Below are positions 1-8,154 of a stretch of 22,052 nucleotides of DNA, one piece after another (positions within the stretch are counted from its first letter, which is position 1; every line of letters starts with the position of its first letter). The DNA is from an uncultured Catenibacterium sp. Lineage in GTDB: Bacteria > Bacillota_I > Bacilli_A > Erysipelotrichales > Coprobacillaceae. Position numbers and translations under genes: made by a program. The DNA lies in assembly GCF_900540665.1 (NCBI RefSeq), contig NZ_UQGV01000034.1, positions 1 through 22,052 of the forward strand, read 5' to 3'. Under the pieces are notes generated by a model. The model saw only the letters and a list, made by a program, of their open reading frames with translations. It made no database searches and had not been told where the DNA came from.

Positions 1-55
1 GGCAAGGGTACATGTTTTTAATTATTTCACCTGTCTACTTGACAGGGGCGGTTCA
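1..55. mobile_element. Probable right end of an IS3-family insertion sequence (partial)
   Basis: Read outward on the minus strand, 31-55 begins TGAACCGCCCC and ends AAGTAGACAG. This is the pattern I know for IS3-family terminal repeats: a TG tip, a CCCC block, and AAGT-GACA. The tip would be at 55, so the element body lies left of the window. Within the repeat, CCTGTC and GACAGG form a small hairpin. No transposase sequence is visible because only 30 bases precede the repeat. The family assignment rests on end resemblance alone. Confidence 0.45.
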
Positions 56-239
56 GTTTGAGCCCTCTTTTTTAATACCGTGTATTACACTAAAGTAAAA
101 AAAACCATTTTCAAAAAAAGTTAGTCTTTATAATTTTTCATGTATGATCTCATACTCTTTACAATGAATTCCATCATATTTTACAATTTCATTCCTCCAC
201 ATTTTCTGTTTTCATCCCATCACATTTCAAAAACAATAA
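56..239. other. AT-rich intergenic stretch, no feature recognised
   Basis: This lies between the putative IS end and the lysS terminator. It is very AT-rich, with several A or T runs. I see no convincing gene, promoter or repeat. A 24-codon minus-strand frame at 128-202 has no ribosome site and is not called. Confidence 0.5.
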
Positions 240-271
240 AATAAAAAGCACATCTCTTGCATGAGATATGC
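240..271 (-). terminator. Rho-independent terminator of lysS
   Basis: On the minus strand, GCATATCTC and GAGATGTGC form a nine-pair stem with one G-U pair (248-256 with 263-271) and a six-base loop. TTTTTATTTT follows. It begins about 20 bases after the lysS stop. Confidence 0.85.
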
Positions 272-290
272 CTAATATTAATACATAGAT

Positions 291-1775
291 TTATTTATTC
301 TTCATATGTGGGAATAAGATAACTTCACGGATAGTTTCCTGACCAGTTAATAACATAACTAATCTATCAATACCCATACCCATACCACCAGTTGGTGGAA
401 GACCATATTCAAGGGCTTCTACATAGTCCATATCCATTTCGTTGGCTTCATCGTTACCTAATTCTTTTTCTTTTAACTGATTTGCGAATCTTTCATACTG
501 ATCATCTGGATCATTTAATTCTGTGAATGCATTTGCATATTCATTACCACAGATGAATAATTCAAATCTCTGTGTGAAACGAGGATCCTGTAAGTTCTTC
601 TTTGCAAGTGGTGAGATTTCAATTGGATGACCATATACGAATGTTGGTTCTACAATTGTTTCTTCTACATACTTTTCAAAGAATGCATTAATAATATGAC
701 CATATGCAAAGTGTGGTTCTACTTCAATACCGTGTTCTTCAGCAAGCTTCTTAGCTTCTTCAAAAGTCTTCTGTTCACCAAAGTCAACACCAGTCTTTTC
801 CTTGATTGCATCAACCATAGAGATTCTCTTGAATCCAGGAGCTAATGAAATAGAATGACCTTTGTATTCTACATCATAAGTACCATTGACTGTCATTGCT
901 GCATTCGCAATGATACCTTCTGTTAAGTCCATCATACCTTCTAGGTCAGAAAATGCTTTATAGACTTCGATAGTAGTGAATTCAGGGTTATGAGTTCTAT
1001 CCATACCTTCGTTTCTGAATAAACGACCGATTTCATAAACAGCATCCATACCACCTACGATTAATCTCTTAAGGTTTAATTCTGTTGCGATTCTTAAGTA
1101 GAAATCTTTATCTAATGCATTGAAATGAGTGATGAAAGGCTTAGCTGCAGCACCACCAAGAATAGAGTTCATGATTGGTGTTTCTACTTCTGTATAACCT
1201 TTATCATCTAAATAATGCTGGATTGAACGAACAATCTTAGGTCTCATGAAGGCTACTTTACGTGCTTCATCATTCATGATTAAGTCAACATATCTTCTTC
1301 TGAAACGTTCTTCAGTATCTGTTAAACCATGGAACTTTTCTGGTAAAGGTCTTAATGCCTTAGTAAGGTGTGTATACTTTTCTACTCTTACAGTTAATTC
1401 ACCAGTATGAGTCATGAATACTTCACCATCAATACCAATAATATCACCTAAATCGCTCTTCTTAACTAATTCATATACATCTTCACCAACAGTATCTTTC
1501 TTGATATATAACTGGATTTTTCCATCTCTATCAAGAAGGTTCATGAAGCATACTTTACCTTTTCTTCTCTTTGCAACAATACGACCTGCAATGCTTACAG
1601 CTGGTTTGCTTTCTTCTAATTCTTCTGCAGTCTTACCGCTATAGTTCTTTCTAATGTCTGAAGTATAAGCAGTCACATCAAATCTCTGTCCAAATGGATC
1701 AATTCCAAGATCTTTAAGTTCCTGCAACTTCTGTCTTCTTACTAATTCCTGATCAGTAAACTTTCTTTCTTCCAT
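291..1775 (-). CDS. lysS: Lysyl-tRNA synthetase, class II
   Basis: This enzyme charges tRNA-Lys with lysine using ATP, in the cytoplasm. The 494 residues match the usual length of bacterial LysS. The N-terminal third is the OB-fold anticodon-binding domain (about residues 55-160). The class II catalytic core follows: motif 1 near PKIVRSIQHYLDDKGYTEVE, motif 2 around EIGRLFRNEGMDRTHNPEF, and motif 3 as GGMGMGIDRLVMLLTG at the C-terminus. The start is fixed by AAGGAG about eight bases before ATG. The gene stands alone, with a lysine T-box leader and promoter upstream and a terminator downstream, so it is expected to be induced when uncharged tRNA-Lys accumulates. Identification is secure. Confidence 0.97.
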   Translation of the reverse strand: MEERKFTDQELVRRQKLQELKDLGIDPFGQRFDVTAYTSDIRKNYSGKTAEELEESKPAVSIAGRIVAKRRKGKVCFMNLLDRDGKIQLYIKKDTVGEDVYELVKKSDLGDIIGIDGEVFMTHTGELTVRVEKYTHLTKALRPLPEKFHGLTDTEERFRRRYVDLIMNDEARKVAFMRPKIVRSIQHYLDDKGYTEVETPIMNSILGGAAAKPFITHFNALDKDFYLRIATELNLKRLIVGGMDAVYEIGRLFRNEGMDRTHNPEFTTIEVYKAFSDLEGMMDLTEGIIANAAMTVNGTYDVEYKGHSISLAPGFKRISMVDAIKEKTGVDFGEQKTFEEAKKLAEEHGIEVEPHFAYGHIINAFFEKYVEETIVEPTFVYGHPIEISPLAKKNLQDPRFTQRFELFICGNEYANAFTELNDPDDQYERFANQLKEKELGNDEANEMDMDYVEALEYGLPPTGGMGMGIDRLVMLLTGQETIREVILFPHMKNK

Positions 1776-1796
1776 ATGTGTTCTCCTTCTTTAGAA

Positions 1797-2024
1797 TATA
1801 AAAACTCTCATCCGCTAGGGACGAGAGTTAACCGTGGTACCACCCTTATTCATCTACATAAGTAGACCTCATTAAGCCTTAACGCGGCAACACGTTATTT
1901 TATCACGTTAGATCCAAAATACAGCTCCCAGTCTTTATTCATATCAACTTCCCCATTCCTTTACACCAGCCAGGAATTCTCTCTGCGTTCCATTGATACT
2001 ACTCTTCTGTTCATCGCTTTTACT
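1797..2024 (-). promoter_or_regulatory. T-box riboswitch, lysine-specific, upstream of lysS
   Basis: The minus strand carries the T-box core AAGGGTGGTACCACGG at 1832-1847, which pairs with the tRNA acceptor end and builds the antiterminator. Next is a terminator, AACTCTCGTCC pairing with GGATGAGAGTT (1803-1829), then TTTTT. Upstream is stem I, with an AGAGA-type bulge and a TGGCTGGTG apical segment near 1955-2000. The likely specifier is AAA at 1934-1936, in ATGAATAAAGACTGGGAG, and reads as lysine, which fits the downstream gene. The T-box core and terminator are direct; the specifier is placed by position and codon. Confidence 0.95.
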
Positions 2025-2029
2025 CAAGT

Positions 2030-2059
2030 ATTATAGACAATAAATAAATACGTTGTCAA
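2030..2059 (-). promoter_or_regulatory. Promoter of the T-box/lysS transcript
   Basis: On the minus strand, TTGACA (2054-2059) and TATAAT (2030-2035) are both perfect consensus hexamers, with an 18-base spacer. Transcription should start near 2023, just ahead of the T-box stem I. Confidence 0.85.
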
Positions 2060-2092
2060 GGTCAATTTATAAGCCTATTTCAAGTAAATTGT

Positions 2093-2950
2093 TTATAGAC
2101 GTTTTTCAAATCCACCAAGGATTTCTGAATCTTCACTAATAGTCACAAATGCCTGTGGATCAATATCATGTACAATCTTTTTAAATGTTTTCATTTCATA
2201 CTTATTAATCGCACAATAAAGAATATATTGATCATTTTCTGTATAAGCACCCTTACCCATCCAGTAAGTCACACCTCTACCTGTCTTTTCCATAATCACA
2301 TTCTTCATATCTTTTTCTTTAGTAAAAATCAAAGCAACCACATTAATGTTCTGATAGTGGATACGATCACTAATGAAATATAATACAAAGACAAAGATAA
2401 TAGAATAAAGTGTTGTCTGCAAGTCAAAGATGAATGCACAACAAGTTAAAATAACAGCATTCACAATAGTTGATAACTTACCTACTGAGAATCCTGGTTT
2501 AGTCTTTGATAAGCATACACCAGCAATATCAATACCACCTGTGCTACCACTACCTTTTAGGGCAAGTCCTACACCAACACCACACATAATAGCTCCAAAG
2601 ATACAGTTAGATAACATATCTGGCATAATCGCATGTGTCTGGTAAGGCAAAACAGATAAGGTAATTGTCTGTACAATAACACTCATAGCAGTTTTGATAC
2701 AAAATTCTCTGTTTAAGATTCTATATCCCATTACAAATAATGGAACATTAATCATGAAGTTGATGATCCCTACAATATTCATTGATTTAGGGATTGGTAG
2801 AAGTCTTCTTACAAATACTTCTACAATCTGTGATGTTCCAATAACACCTCCAAAGTTCAAGCCATTTGGTGTTACAAACAACCAGATTCCTAAAGATAAT
2901 AAAATACTTCCAGCAATCACTTCGCCGTACTTTTCTAGATTTTCCCTCAT
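2093..2950 (-). CDS. YitT family membrane protein (DUF161 with DUF2179)
   Basis: This is an integral membrane protein of unknown transport or signalling role. Its 285 residues are the normal YitT length. The first 200 residues hold about five hydrophobic segments, including a first one near residues 10-30 and the glycine-rich stretch GVGVGLALKGSGSTGGIDI typical of the family. The soluble C-terminal part (about 205-285), ending in VTISEDSEILGGFEKRL, matches the DUF2179 domain, thought to bind a small ligand. GAGGGA before ATG supports the start. It follows rpiR across a terminator, so it may be separately transcribed. I see no clear terminator after it. The family call is firm; the function is unknown. 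Confidence 0.88.
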   Translation of the reverse strand: MRENLEKYGEVIAGSILLSLGIWLFVTPNGLNFGGVIGTSQIVEVFVRRLLPIPKSMNIVGIINFMINVPLFVMGYRILNREFCIKTAMSVIVQTITLSVLPYQTHAIMPDMLSNCIFGAIMCGVGVGLALKGSGSTGGIDIAGVCLSKTKPGFSVGKLSTIVNAVILTCCAFIFDLQTTLYSIIFVFVLYFISDRIHYQNINVVALIFTKEKDMKNVIMEKTGRGVTYWMGKGAYTENDQYILYCAINKYEMKTFKKIVHDIDPQAFVTISEDSEILGGFEKRL

Positions 2951-2983
2951 AGCGTCCCTCTTTCATATCATACCTTCAAATAT

Positions 2984-3019
2984 TAAAACAAATAAAAGAA
3001 TGCCTTTCAAGCATTCTTT
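2984..3019 (-). terminator. Terminator after the first rpiR gene
   Basis: On the minus strand, AAAGAATGC and GCATTCTTT form a perfect nine-pair stem (2995-3003 with 3011-3019), followed by TTTTATTTGTTTT. The upstream stem arm includes part of the rpiR stop codon, so the terminator starts inside the gene. Confidence 0.8.
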
Positions 3020-3746
3020 AGTAAATTCCATATTCAACAAATATATTCGCAATAGACTCTATGATATATAGAACAGGAACCTGTGTTGCTGAACTATAAA
3101 AGTCACTATTTTTGGTACTTGGCATATAATACGTAAGAGCTAAATCAGACATCTTCGCTGCTGTTGAAGATGCATTATTTGTGACTACAATAATTTTGAT
3201 ACCATATTTTTTTAAGTCTTTGATACGATCAATGATCTCTCTTGTTTCTCCTGAAACCGTGAAAAAAAGAGCACAGTCATTTTGATCATACATCCCTCTA
3301 AAACGGGCACTGAAGTCTCCACTATACATTGTACGTTTTCCCTTGCGATTAAATAAAGAAGCCGCAAATTTTGCGATAGCATCACTTAGGCCAATGCCAG
3401 AACAGATAACCTCATGACTATTCACAATTATTTCAGCAGCTTGATGAATAAGTTCATCATATTCTTTATTATCCACACGATTAAAATAATCAAGAATATA
3501 GTTTAATGCACGTTTGTTTTGAATAGGTTTATCTTCCTGATCCAGCTTTATTTCAGCTTTCCATTCTAAGAATCCTTCATAACCAAGCTTCTTAGCCACT
3601 CTAGTAATCATAGACTGAGACACATGAAGATCTGTAGATAAATCTTTGAGTTTCATATGAATCACTTCATGACGATGAGAAATAATGTAGTTGTAAATAT
3701 CCAATTCCAAATCACTTAATTGATTCATTTGATCTACCGTAACCAT
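3018..3746 (-). CDS. RpiR/MurR-family transcriptional regulator with SIS domain (sugar operon)
   Basis: This is a DNA-binding regulator that senses a phosphosugar. Residues about 1-75 form the RpiR helix-turn-helix, with recognition region LHVSQSMITRVAKKLGYEGF. Residues about 95-240 form a SIS phosphosugar-binding domain, with the core SGETREII and a C-terminal TQVPVLYIIESI. Length (242) is slightly shorter than typical RpiR proteins. It is the last gene of the EIIC-glycosidase-ROK-RDD run, 31 bases after RDD, so autoregulation of that operon is likely (inference). GGAGG lies ahead of the ATG, but site and start sit in a hairpin described separately. The ligand cannot be named from sequence, although a 6-phospho-glucoside fits the neighbours. 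Confidence 0.9.
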   Translation of the reverse strand: MVTVDQMNQLSDLELDIYNYIISHRHEVIHMKLKDLSTDLHVSQSMITRVAKKLGYEGFLEWKAEIKLDQEDKPIQNKRALNYILDYFNRVDNKEYDELIHQAAEIIVNSHEVICSGIGLSDAIAKFAASLFNRKGKRTMYSGDFSARFRGMYDQNDCALFFTVSGETREIIDRIKDLKKYGIKIIVVTNNASSTAAKMSDLALTYYMPSTKNSDFYSSATQVPVLYIIESIANIFVEYGIY

Positions 3747-3771
3747 AAGATACCTCCAAAAGATATCTTAT
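3745..3771 (-). promoter_or_regulatory. Hairpin enclosing the ribosome site of rpiR
   Basis: On the minus strand, ATAAGATA and TATCTTAT are perfect eight-base complements. They flank an eleven-base loop that carries GGAGG, and the first two bases of the ATG lie in the 3' arm. This could limit translation of the regulator or set its level. The stem is all A-U except one G-C pair, so it is weak. A regulatory role is inferred. Confidence 0.35.
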
Positions 3772-3777
3772 CATACT

Positions 3778-4422
3778 TTATACAAATTTCTTTTTCATTT
3801 TCTTATTCTGTTTCTTGTTTTTCTTTTCAATACTCAACAACATATTCTTATAGTCTTCTGACTTAATGTCTACAACAAGTGTATGTGAGACAATATCATG
3901 TAATGATTTCTTAGACTTCAAGATAATTACAAGTATTCCAGATAATATAGAAATAACTAATCCTACTTTATTCCAGATAGAGGCAATATTGTATCCAGTT
4001 AAGACATTGACTAACTGATGAAACATATTACTGCATGTATAAATACTTCCTTCTACTAAGAAAATCATAATTACTTGTCTAATGATGAGCTGTTTCACAT
4101 TCACTTCTTGATAATCATCACTCACAATTTTTAGACCTAGTAGTTTCTTACCTAGTGTCTGTCCTTTCCATAAAACAGGTAGGACAACATAATACAACAT
4201 TGCGATTAGGAGTGTAAGAACTCCAGCTAAGATCTGGTAATACCCCTTAAATATTGATAACTGCTGAGGAATATACACAGCATCCTTATGTAAAGACATA
4301 TATAACAGAATAAGAGGAAGTGATGATAAGACACTTCCTAAATACCAATCAATACCATAAGCAACTATACGTTTGATATATCCTGTCTTATTAACAGGTT
4401 CATTTCTTAATTTATTCCACAT
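3778..4422 (-). CDS. RDD family membrane protein
   Basis: This is a small integral membrane protein of unknown role. The RDD signature is visible near the N-terminus in RIVAYGIDWYLG (conserved R and D) and again before a later helix in GQTLGKKLLGLKIV. There are about four hydrophobic segments, roughly residues 30-50, 63-85, 115-130 and 145-168. The tail is very lysine-rich (KKNKKQNKKMKKK), likely cytoplasmic. The start follows AAAGGAGG. It lies 18 bases after the ROK gene in the sugar operon. No sugar role is known for RDD proteins, so its place here may be incidental or may mark a transport helper. Confidence 0.82.
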   Translation of the reverse strand: MWNKLRNEPVNKTGYIKRIVAYGIDWYLGSVLSSLPLILLYMSLHKDAVYIPQQLSIFKGYYQILAGVLTLLIAMLYYVVLPVLWKGQTLGKKLLGLKIVSDDYQEVNVKQLIIRQVIMIFLVEGSIYTCSNMFHQLVNVLTGYNIASIWNKVGLVISILSGILVIILKSKKSLHDIVSHTLVVDIKSEDYKNMLLSIEKKNKKQNKKMKKKFV

Positions 4423-4440
4423 CTTATCATCCTCCTTTAT

Positions 4441-5325
4441 TTATTGATGTAAGTGCTGATAAAGAGCACCAATTAAATTTGCATCATTACGATATTCACA
4501 GACTACGATTTCTGGTGGTAATGTGCTTGCATAACAAGAATTATAGATTTCATCAAAGTTCTTTTTAATAAGTTCTACAAGTAAAGGCTGTGCACTAATA
4601 CCTCCACCAATTGCGACTTTTTCACAATCAAAGATCTGATTAATATTGTAAATCTGTACTGCTGTTTCTAAACAGAATTGATTTAAACCTTTTAATACAG
4701 CTTCATTTCCACTATTTGCCATTTCAAAGATTTCTTCACCACTATAATGTTCTTCTGTTCCTAATGCTTCCTGAATATGTAATAGTAATCCATTGATTCC
4801 ATTTCTTGCATACCAAGAAGAATCTCCATCATATGGCTTATGATAATCAGTAATAATATTAGAAAATTCACCTGCACCAAATCTTCTACCACTTAATACC
4901 TTATGATCCTTAATTAAAGCACCACCAATTGCTGTACCTAGAATAATGACTGCTCCGTCTTCTATATCTTGAAGACTACCAAAGCCTAGTTCTGCATTAG
5001 CGGCACATTTTGCATCATTACCAATTGTGACTCTTACACCACAACGCTCAGAAAGTAATTCTGCCATATTTATATCATGATTATAAGTTAAAGCGCCACC
5101 AGTGAAACAATAGCCGATTTCTGGATTAATCATACCTGGCATACTTATCGCAATACCAGACACATCAGAATATGTATGATAAAGAGTTTCAATGCTTTTC
5201 ACAAATGAATCAAGGCAATCTAAGGGAGTAGGTACTTTACCTCTTTCATATATATTCTTTTCTTCATCCATAATGACATATTTAATGGCACTGCCACCAA
5301 CATCCAGAACTAAGTATTTTTTCAT
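4441..5325 (-). CDS. ROK family sugar kinase
   Basis: This likely phosphorylates glucose or a glucoside with ATP. The N-terminal phosphate loop is LDVGGSAIKYVIMD, where ROK proteins have DxGGT. AISMPGMI and the catalytic-type aspartate in GNDAKCAANAELGFG follow, then GAVIILGTAIGGALI for nucleotide binding. Length (294) is normal for the short ROK group without a DNA-binding domain. The cysteine-rich zinc motif of many ROK glucokinases (CxCGxxGC) is absent; the matching region reads GAGEFSNIITDYH. Listeria-type beta-glucoside kinases also lack it, as far as I recall. The ATG overlaps the stop of the glycosidase gene (ATGA), so the two are translationally coupled. Phosphorylating glucose freed by that glycosidase is the simplest role. 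Confidence 0.88.
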   Translation of the reverse strand: MKKYLVLDVGGSAIKYVIMDEEKNIYERGKVPTPLDCLDSFVKSIETLYHTYSDVSGIAISMPGMINPEIGYCFTGGALTYNHDINMAELLSERCGVRVTIGNDAKCAANAELGFGSLQDIEDGAVIILGTAIGGALIKDHKVLSGRRFGAGEFSNIITDYHKPYDGDSSWYARNGINGLLLHIQEALGTEEHYSGEEIFEMANSGNEAVLKGLNQFCLETAVQIYNINQIFDCEKVAIGGGISAQPLLVELIKKNFDEIYNSCYASTLPPEIVVCEYRNDANLIGALYQHLHQ

Positions 5326-6737
5326 AGTGTTTCTCCGTTACTTTCTATTACTTTCTTATACCAATCAAAAGAATCCTTTTTGCTTCTTGCAAGTGTTCCA
5401 TGACCTTCATTATCTTTGTCTACATAAATGAAACCATAACGTTTCTTCATTTCACCTGTTCCAAAGCTGACACAGTCAATACATCCCCAAACAGTATAAC
5501 CTAAGAGGTCTACACCATCAATATCCACTGCCTTCTTCATTTCTTCGATATGTGCTTTAAGGTAATCAATACGGTACTGATCATGTACTTTACCATCTAC
5601 CATCTGATCCACTGCACCAAAGCCATTTTCTACAATAAATAGAGGAAGGTTATAGCGGTCATACATCCAGTTTAAGCTATATCTTAAACCTTTCGCATCA
5701 ATTGGCCATCCCCATTCAGTCTTTGGAATATATGGGTTATCACATAAATCTGTTTCTTCATTATAGTCAAGGTTGACATCTCCATCACCCTTAACTGCGA
5801 ATGACATATAATAACTGAATCCAATATAATCTACTGTACCCTGAGGAAGAACAGCTAAGTCTTCTTCTGTAATATCTAGATTGAAATTCTTTCTTTCAAA
5901 GAAAGATTTCATATAACCTGGATAACGTCCTCTTGCATGAACATCCATATACCAGAAACGTTTATGGTTTGCACCAACAGCCTTCAACATATCCTCCGGA
6001 TTGCATGAGTAAGGATAAATAGGTGTCATCGCAATCATGCAGCCAATCATCATAGAAGGATCAATAGCATGTCCTTCTTTAATTGCCATCGCACTTGCAA
6101 CAAGCTCATAATGCGCTGCCTGATAAACAAGACGCTCTCTGTCTTCACCTTCTTCAAATAGAATACCTGAGTTAGTAAATACAGCTACGTCTGCTTCATA
6201 GTTCGCCTGGTTGTTGATTTCATTGAAAGTCATCCAGTATTTAACTTTATTGTGGTATCTTTCGAAACATACTTTTGCGAATCTTACAAAGAATGTAATC
6301 ATCTTTCTGTTTCTCCATCCACCATATTTTTCTACTAAATGATAAGGCATTTCAAAGTGTGATAATGTGATGACTGGCTGAATACCATTATTTAATAGTT
6401 CATCAAACATATCATCATAGAACTTTAAACCTTCTTCATTTGGTGTTTCTTCATCTCCCATTGGGAAGATTCTTGCCCAGGAAATAGATGTTCTAAAACA
6501 TTTAAATCCCATTTCTTTAAATAAAGCGATATCTTCCTTATAGTGGTGATAGAAATCAATCGCTGTATGATTTGGGTAGAACTGATCAGGTTCAATTGCT
6601 TTAGTGATCTTTCTACGAGTAGTGGCAGAACCAACTGTCATCATATCTGAGACATTTGGTCCTTTACCACCTTCATTAAAACCACCTTCTACCTGATGTG
6701 CAGCAACTGCTCCACCCCATAAGAAGTCTTTACGCAT
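5322..6737 (-). CDS. GH1 6-phospho-beta-glucosidase
   Basis: This hydrolyses imported phosphorylated beta-glucosides such as cellobiose phosphate in the cytoplasm. At 471 residues it is a full GH1 barrel. It begins MRKDFLWGGAVAAHQVEGG, the standard GH1 N-terminus. The acid/base glutamate is in MTFNEINN and the nucleophile in LFIVENGFG. GEMKKRYGFIYVD near the C-terminus carries the lysine and tyrosine that bind the sugar phosphate in 6-phospho enzymes. I start at 6737, because AGGAG sits six bases upstream and the family begins here; an in-frame ATG at 6794 would add 19 charged residues that belong to the EIIC reading region. It overlaps the EIIC gene by eight bases and the ROK gene by four. 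Confidence 0.94.
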   Translation of the reverse strand: MRKDFLWGGAVAAHQVEGGFNEGGKGPNVSDMMTVGSATTRRKITKAIEPDQFYPNHTAIDFYHHYKEDIALFKEMGFKCFRTSISWARIFPMGDEETPNEEGLKFYDDMFDELLNNGIQPVITLSHFEMPYHLVEKYGGWRNRKMITFFVRFAKVCFERYHNKVKYWMTFNEINNQANYEADVAVFTNSGILFEEGEDRERLVYQAAHYELVASAMAIKEGHAIDPSMMIGCMIAMTPIYPYSCNPEDMLKAVGANHKRFWYMDVHARGRYPGYMKSFFERKNFNLDITEEDLAVLPQGTVDYIGFSYYMSFAVKGDGDVNLDYNEETDLCDNPYIPKTEWGWPIDAKGLRYSLNWMYDRYNLPLFIVENGFGAVDQMVDGKVHDQYRIDYLKAHIEEMKKAVDIDGVDLLGYTVWGCIDCVSFGTGEMKKRYGFIYVDKDNEGHGTLARSKKDSFDWYKKVIESNGETL

Positions 6738-8082
6738 TGTTTTCTCCTGCTTCTTCTGCTTCTTTCTTGATAGCGGCTCTTGTGCTTGCTGCAACGAATG
6801 GTAAGTAGATAATTGTACTTACGACTAAGCAAAGAATACCGATAACTAATGCCATAATGCTGTTAGCACCTGATCCTAAGAATGGTGTTAAGAATCCTGG
6901 AGTTGTCCAAGCAACTGAATAAGCGACTGGTGGGATGATCTTAATGACACATACACAGAAATAACCAATGAGGTTACATACGATTGGTGCTAAGATGAAT
7001 GGAATAACATACATTGGGTTCATAACGATTGGTAAACCGAACATGATTGGTTCATTGATGTTGAATAGTCCTGGAACTAATGACATCTTACAAATAGAGA
7101 ATTCACCCTTATTCTTTCTACCTACGATAAACATTGCAACGATTAAACCAAGTGTTGCACCTGATCCTCCACCATTACCAAATGCATCGTTGATTGAACC
7201 CCAGTTTACTGGATAAGGTGCACCCCATGCAGAACCATGAGCTGCAACATAAGCTAAGTTTGCGTTTGCCTGTTCTGTGAAGATAACTGAACGTAATGCA
7301 CTTAAAGTGTTAGGACCATGGATACCTACGATCCATAATAACTGCTGTACTAATACGAATACGATAATTGTACCCATAGAGCTTCCAAGAGATGTTAATG
7401 GAGCCTGGATAGCGTTATAAACAACAACCTGAATACCTTCAGGAGTAATCATTGAGAATAAGTAGTTTAATACACCCATGATGGCAAGTACTAACATCAT
7501 TGGGATTAATAAGTTAAATGACTGTGCTACTGCAGGAGGTACCATTTCTGGCATCTTGATTCTTAACTTTTCATTTCTACCAAAACGAGTTAATAATTCT
7601 GTAGTTAATAGACCTACTAATAATGCAACGAATAATCCCTGTGCACCAAAGTAAGTAGTTGTTAAACCAGTTCCTGCATTCTTACCTGCAAATGCCTGAG
7701 ATGCAGGATAAAGAATAAAGAAAGATGAAAGAGATGTAATACCACATAATACTTTATCTCCACCCATTTCCTGAGCTAACTGATAAGCCACTAGGAATGC
7801 GATGATAATTGATAAGATATTAGTAGTACCATTGATAACTGAACTTAAGACAGCCTGATACTGTGCCAAGTTTGGAATTAAATCACCTAAGTGAAGTAAT
7901 TTTGCGATGAATCCTGTTGGATCTAATAATACATAGTTAATAAGTAAAACCATTGACCCACCCATTGTAAGTGGGAATGATAAAGTGAACGCATCACGCA
8001 CGGCTGCCACATGGCGCTGACCATTGATTTTTGCAGCTAATGGTACGAAGTAACGTTCCATAAAGCTTTGAATTGCTTCCAT
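6730..8082 (-). CDS. PTS EIIC permease, lactose/cellobiose family
   Basis: This is the membrane channel of a phosphotransferase system, moving a beta-glucoside while it is phosphorylated. The 450 residues hold about ten hydrophobic segments. Family motifs are GGSMVLLINY near residue 41, GIHGPNTLSALRSV near 253 and NINEPIMFGLPIVMNP near 340, the last being a hallmark of the substrate-binding region. The start follows GAGGAG with good spacing. No EIIA or EIIB gene is present in the window, so the permease must borrow these from elsewhere. It is the first gene of the sugar operon, downstream of an extended -10 promoter and a cre-like site. Cellobiose, salicin or arbutin are plausible substrates; the exact one is not readable. 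Confidence 0.94.
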   Translation of the reverse strand: MEAIQSFMERYFVPLAAKINGQRHVAAVRDAFTLSFPLTMGGSMVLLINYVLLDPTGFIAKLLHLGDLIPNLAQYQAVLSSVINGTTNILSIIIAFLVAYQLAQEMGGDKVLCGITSLSSFFILYPASQAFAGKNAGTGLTTTYFGAQGLFVALLVGLLTTELLTRFGRNEKLRIKMPEMVPPAVAQSFNLLIPMMLVLAIMGVLNYLFSMITPEGIQVVVYNAIQAPLTSLGSSMGTIIVFVLVQQLLWIVGIHGPNTLSALRSVIFTEQANANLAYVAAHGSAWGAPYPVNWGSINDAFGNGGGSGATLGLIVAMFIVGRKNKGEFSICKMSLVPGLFNINEPIMFGLPIVMNPMYVIPFILAPIVCNLIGYFCVCVIKIIPPVAYSVAWTTPGFLTPFLGSGANSIMALVIGILCLVVSTIIYLPFVAASTRAAIKKEAEEAGENNA

Positions 8083-8118
8083 TTTGTTTCTCCTCTTCTT
8101 ATTTTATTCGGCCGATGT

Positions 8119-8132
8119 TGAAAACGTTTTCG
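8119..8132 (-). promoter_or_regulatory. cre-like operator upstream of the EIIC gene
   Basis: TGAAAACGTTTTCG contains the perfect palindrome GAAAACGTTTTC (8120-8131) and fits the catabolite-responsive element consensus WTGNAANCGNWNNCW except at one terminal base. It would lie just downstream of the predicted transcription start, where CcpA blocks elongation. An RpiR operator is an alternative reading. Confidence 0.6.
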
Positions 8133-8145
8133 TTTTCCGCAATTG

Positions 8146-8154
8146 ATTCTATCA
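8146..8154 (-). promoter_or_regulatory. Candidate extended -10 promoter of the sugar operon
   Basis: On the minus strand the sequence reads TGATAGAAT, an extended -10 (TGn plus TAGAAT). No -35 hexamer better than a T-run is seen, because the position falls in the U-tract of the preceding terminator. Transcription would start near 8139. Confidence 0.4.

Noticed and set aside
128..202. 24-codon minus-strand frame beginning MWRNEIVKYD downstream of lysS
   Set aside because: It has no ribosome site before the ATG and lies in AT-rich DNA beyond the lysS terminator; I see nothing to support it.
627..3071. Several plus-strand frames inside lysS, yitT and rpiR
   Set aside because: They are antisense to clearly recognised genes, low in complexity and without ribosome sites.
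6738..6794. Longer start for the phospho-glycosidase gene
   Set aside because: The extra 19 residues lie in the end of the EIIC gene and do not match the GH1 start; AGGAG points to 6737.
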